NCBI GenBank assembly: GCA_051294375.1
Contig: CM119263.1
Span: 4,759,737 to 4,823,736, forward strand
Direction: 5' to 3'
From: Paraspadella gotoi
Taxonomy: Eukaryota > Chaetognatha
DNA length: 64,000 nucleotides
The number at the start of each line of letters is the position of its first letter. Positions within the stretch are counted from its first letter, which is position 1. The position numbers were made by a program, and so were the translations under genes. Below the pieces are notes generated by a model. It searched no databases and was not told the origin of the DNA. It was given only the letters and a program-made list of their open reading frames with translations. This document shows positions 60,372 to 64,000 of this stretch, piece by piece.

Positions 60372-60839
60372 TTATAAAACAAATAATGTCAGCCAAATAT
60401 ATAATAACAATAATAACAATAATCATACATATAATTAATATTTCTGACAGAAGGCATTGAATCACCTAATTACATTAGGAATTAATAGACGAGAGTGATT
60501 TTGTCGAGATAAAAGGATGCAATCATACAAGGAAGGAAAGAAAGACGGACAGTAGATGGAAAAAGGATGAAAGAAAGAAAAAAATGAGGAAAGAAAAAAA
60601 AATAAAAAGGAGGAAAGAAAGAAAATAAAAAAAAGGAAAGAAAGAAAATAAAAAAGGAGGAAAGAAGAGGAGAAACGGGAATCCTTTGTTTTTACTTGAT
60701 TGAGTTGATTGCGCTGTTCAGTCAGGCGGAGGCGAGCAGTCAATCAGGCAAGACTGATTGACTACAGATTTGAAACTCGTTTACCGAGGGAAAAAGAGAG
60801 GAAAGGATAAAAAAAAAGAAAAAAGAAAGAAAGAAAAAA

Positions 60840-60850
60840 AGAAAGAATGA

Positions 60851-60906
<56 letters not shown>

Positions 60907-60907
60907 A
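60840..60907. repeat. (GAAA)n microsatellite
   Basis: A near-perfect GAAA run. A much shorter reverse-complement (TTTC)n remnant lies at 61655-61680 in the inverted copy. Confidence 0.95.
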
Positions 60908-60959
60908 ATTTCAATATCCTTTGCCATCTAACCTTAATAATTTAATAATGAAAATTCTA

Positions 60960-61765
60960 TCTCTTTTACTAATCACATATCACTGCTTAATTACCACTTC
61001 ACCTACATCTTCCAATCACCTACCACTCCATCTCATCACCTCCCTCTCCTATTTTAANNNNNNNNNNNNNNNNNNNNNNNNNAGGGAGGGGGAGGTCTGA
61101 TTAAAAAGGAAAGGAATACAGTAGGGCGGAGCCGATTAAAAAGAAGGGAGAGGTGAATTAAAAACAGGAAAGGGGAGCGCGATTAAAAACAGAGGGGGGA
61201 GTGATTAAAAGGACGGAAGGCCGACGGCGATTAAACCACAGCAAGAGGGCGCGAGCAGGTGATTAAAAAAAAAAGGGAGCTAAAACGGGGCGGGAGCGGA
61301 ATGTAAATAAAGGAGAGGGACGCAAAAGAGCCGCGAGAGAGGGGAGGTGGATTTTAAAAAAAGTTAAAGAGAGGGCGGAGTGACAATTAAAATAGGAGGG
61401 GAGGTTGAATTAAGAAGGCAGAGGCAAGGTGCCTTAAAAGGAAAGTGAGGGCGAATTATAAAAAGGAGAGGGGGAGAGAGGGGGAGGTTGATTAAATAGG
61501 ACGGGGAGAGTGATGAAATGGGTGGTAGGTGATTGGAAAGATTGTGAGCGTAAGTGGTAATTAAGGGCGGAATGATATGTGGATTAGTAAAAAGATAAGA
61601 ATTCATTTAATTTAAAAATTTATTAAGGTTACGACTGGCAAAGGATATTGCAAATTTCTTTCTTTCTTCTTTCTTCTTTGTCCTTCGGCTTGACGCAGGG
61701 TCTTTCTTGAGAGATTATAGATCATTTTTTAATCACCTCCCCTATCTCCCCCTCCCCTTCGGTCT
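60960..61765. repeat. Minisatellite with unit near GGGGAGGTGATTAAAAAGGA, read in both directions around a 25-N gap
   Basis: Right of the gap (61083-61500) the words GATTAAAAAG, GTGATTAAAA and GAGGTTGATTAAAT recur every 25-35 bases amid G-rich spacers. Left of it (60960-61057) and again at 61725-61765 the complement (TTTTAATCACCTCCCC) occurs. 61470-61665 is the reverse complement of 60905-61057 with indels, so the right arm is probably a folded-back read. Confidence 0.75.
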
Positions 61766-61845
61766 GATGCCTTTAATCGATTGTTTTCTCTTCCTCCGCT
61801 GATTTTTATCGTCGCCACGAAACGCGACGCGTGGAACCGTCGTTT

Positions 61846-62012
61846 ATGGCGGCGGTCAATCTGTGGAGGGAGGGGGTGGAAGAGAGGCCGGGATTTCTCG
61901 GCCGTCCCCCCCCCATGTCCGGCGCCGGGAGGAGAGGTAGGGGCGGTCAGGGGAAGGGGGCAGGAGAACAAGATGCGACCCGAAGTTACCAATGTGATCA
62001 GAGAGCCAAGGG
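61846..62012 (+). CDS. Candidate first coding exon in a GC-rich patch, unknown protein
   Basis: ATG at 61846 opens MAAVNLWREGVEERPGFLGR, then PPPMSGAGRRGRGGQGKGAG and EQDATRSYQCDQRAK, up to a donor GG/GTAAGT. A second frame through the same bases reads MRPEVTNVIREPRG. The patch is CpG-rich, as animal promoters can be. It adjoins the folded-back read region, so indels may have changed the frame. Confidence 0.25.
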
Positions 62013-62094
62013 GTAAGTTTGGCGCTGATGAAAGAAGAGGATTGGACGAATAGGTGATGTATTGAGAGAAACAAATTTTATTGTATTTACGATG

Positions 62095-62262
62095 GGCTGA
62101 TTGGCGTTTGACTGACAATTTGATCGGCATTTGATTCATATTTGATTGACATTTGATTGGCATTTTATTGTGATTTGACGGGCATGTGATTGAGATTTGA
62201 TTGACATTTGATTAATATTTGCTTGGCATTTGTATGACATTCGAAGGACATTTGATTGGTCC
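62095..62262. repeat. Minisatellite, about 15 units of 10-12 bp (GACATTTGATTG)
   Basis: GCATTTGATTCATATTTGAT, TGACATTTGATTGGCATTTT, GAGATTTGATTGACATTTGA and GGACATTTGATTGG repeat the core ATTTGATTG. On the minus strand it encodes repetitive MPIKCQSN-like peptides that need not be real. Confidence 0.88.
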
Positions 62263-62597
62263 CTAGTTTATCTTCGTACCCAAAACTATTTTTAGATTCG
62301 CTTTTGTGATTTGAGAAAACAACCACAGTAAAAACGACACGAAAAAAACCACCGCAACAAAACAGAAAAAAAACCACAGCAACTCCAAGCGATATAAACG
62401 TAACCTTTAAAACACTCTATCACAAACAAAATCAAAACGAAGTAAAGTAAAGTATTAAAAATGAAATCGAAAATATTGAAATTCTCATAGATAAAAAAAA
62501 AAGTCATAACGAATTTGGTTTTCGATTTTAAAAACCTCATCTCGCCCTTACTTCGTCCTTACCTTCAGTCTGTCGACGCATGTTGCACCGAGAGAGA

Positions 62598-62638
<41 letters not shown>
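62598..62638. repeat. (GA)n microsatellite
   Basis: A perfect GA run. A (CT)n array at 62776-62838 follows and ends in a 25-N gap; degenerate CT continues at 63155-63560. Confidence 0.95.
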
Positions 62639-62641
<3 letters not shown>

Positions 62642-62774
62642 GAAAAAATTTTGTAGGTGGCTCTTGTATTGGCGGCAACGCTCGAGAGAGAAAAACATTA
62701 AGCCTTGCGATTTGAAGTAAACAAAGAATGAGTTAAGAGGAAAAGCGTATAGCTAAGGGAATGCTCTCTCTCTC

Positions 62775-62838
<64 letters not shown>

Positions 62839-63029
62839 NNNNNNNNNNNNNNNNNNNNNNNNNTCTCGCCATTCCCCCACCTGCTCCTCAACGCCTACCC
62901 CCTACGCCCATCCCGCCGCCCAAATCCCCCCCCTCCGTCGGGTTCTTTGCGCTCCGCACTTTTTCATCTTCTTTCCAAATTGTCGTGCTGATTCCGGTTG
63001 AATAAACCTTCCCCCCACCCGTAACTTAC

Positions 63030-63042
63030 ATTGACGAGCCAT
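63030..63042 (-). CDS. Candidate start exon (13 coding bases), unknown protein
   Basis: The minus strand reads ATGGCTCGTCAAT/GTAAGT: MARQ plus one base before a consensus donor. The upstream sequence would be 5' UTR. It could be the first exon of any minus-strand gene here, including the TIA-like gene, whose 5' exons are missing. The next exon must start with two bases completing a T-codon. Very short, so the evidence is weak. Confidence 0.2.
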
Positions 63043-63174
63043 GAAAAGTTTTTTGTCAATTTTCTAATGGAAAATGTTTGGGGATGATTCATCCCCGAAA
63101 AGATTAGAACAATTTCAATTTTTGGGACGGTGGTGGGAGAGAGATCTATTTGTTCTCTCTCCTCTCTCTCTCTT

Positions 63175-63218
<44 letters not shown>

Positions 63219-63299
63219 TCCTTTCTTCTCCTCTCTCTCTCTCTCATGCTCTCTCTCTCTCTCTCTCTCATCTTTCACTTTCTCTCTATAGTGATAGTT

Positions 63300-64000
63300 A
63301 AACCTTTAGAATCAGTTGCTTCCTTCGTCTCTCTCTGCCTCATCTCTCTGTCTCTCTCTTCCTCAATCTCTCCTCTGCTCTTCTTTAATCTGATACGGGA
63401 AAAAAAAAAAAAAAAAAAACTCTTCACTCCACTCTTTCACTTTTCTTCTCTCCTCCTCTCTCTCTCTATCGCTCTCTCTCTCTCGTCTTCTTCTCTCTCC
63501 TCTCTCTCTCTCTCTCTCTGCTCCTCATTCTCTCTCTTCTCCTCTCATCATCTCTCTCGCTCCTCTTTCCCTTCCTTTCCCCCTCAAAAAAATTGTATTT
63601 CAGATTTTTTTCTCCTTTCACTTTTTTGTTGAGTTTTGACGCCAGTGAATTTTTGCGTGACTTTCTTTGTCGTGGAGATTCACTATTCCTGTTCGTGTTG
63701 AGACTTTTATTGTCATAATTTGCGGAATTTAATTTAATTTAAACATGATTTATGTTTATAAATTATTGGTACATAAAACGTGTTAATTGTTTAATAACTT
63801 TTTCTTTCATTTTGGTGAAAATTCTGAAAAAAACTGATGTTTGTCAAGATTTTTCGAGGGTACGGGAAAAACAAATAAATTATGAGAGGAAAATAAATTT
63901 TCTCTCTGTTTCTCTTCTTCACTGCTCTTTCATATCTTCTCTCTCTTCCTCTCTCCTTCCTCTCTCTTCTCTCTCCTGCTCTCTCCTCTGACATGCCTAG
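63300..64000. other. Pyrimidine-rich terminal stretch without a supported gene
   Basis: Degenerate CT repeat flanks about 300 bases of AT-rich sequence (63590-63900). Open frames are Leu/Ser strings. Confidence 0.6.

Noticed and set aside
60740-60766. AGTCAATCAG / CTGATTGACT inverted repeat as a terminator or element end
   Set aside because: A 10-base stem is short, there is no second copy nearby, and intrinsic terminators do not apply here.
61083-61560. Satellite array with a new unit
   Set aside because: The right-hand array appears to be a folded-back noisy copy of the sequence left of the gap, so unit number and variation cannot be trusted.

Overview
This is nuclear DNA of a multicellular animal, probably an arthropod (a crustacean is a guess). 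It has long introns with GT-AG splice sites, no operons, AT-leaning background, and very many simple repeats: (GA/CT)n, (CAA)n, (GAC/GTC)n, (GAAA)n. It also holds 25 runs of N. The arthropod guess rests on a TIA-1/Rox8-type RNA-binding protein whose exon peptides read closest to insect Rox8-like proteins; no search was run.

Only one gene is confidently recognised. It is on the minus strand and runs off the left edge, and its 5' exons are not found. Three exons are visible: 45557-45632 (end of RRM2 core), 40762-40839 (end of RRM2 and linker, cut by a 25-N gap) and 980-1081 (linker and start of RRM3). Reading frame is kept across the 40762 to 1081 junction, so one intron of about 39.7 kb as assembled fills most of the window. 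Several splice-flanked open segments are listed as low-confidence exons of unknown genes.

Much of the window appears to be assembly artefact. At least four blocks occur twice. One copy is continuous and full of one-base indels; the other is cleaner but interrupted by N. Pairs are 5921-7328 with 7354-8530; 9232-11070 with 18346-20243 plus 11080-17757 with 30600-34680; 37085-39084 with 39110-40650 (and a further copy at 41080-43370); and 50745-55180 with 55497-59770. Nine gaps are exactly 25 N, and most sit at the joints of these copies. Two copies are inverted around such a gap (17757-18320 and 61083-61665), as expected of hairpin long reads. This looks like raw long-read gap filling of a short-read scaffold.

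Layout: 1-5920 TIA exon, minisatellites and simple repeats; 5921-20245 duplicated noisy and clean blocks; 20246-30600 an island with few microsatellites that is absent from the read-derived allele and holds broken open segments; 30600-34950 clean copy with a hairpin element; 34950-43370 GTC-rich duplicated blocks and a TIA exon; 43375-50740 single-copy-like DNA with a TIA exon, minisatellites and an E-box cluster; 50745-59770 large duplicated pair; 59770-64000 repeats, an inverted artefact and candidate first exons. I found no convincing new biological system.
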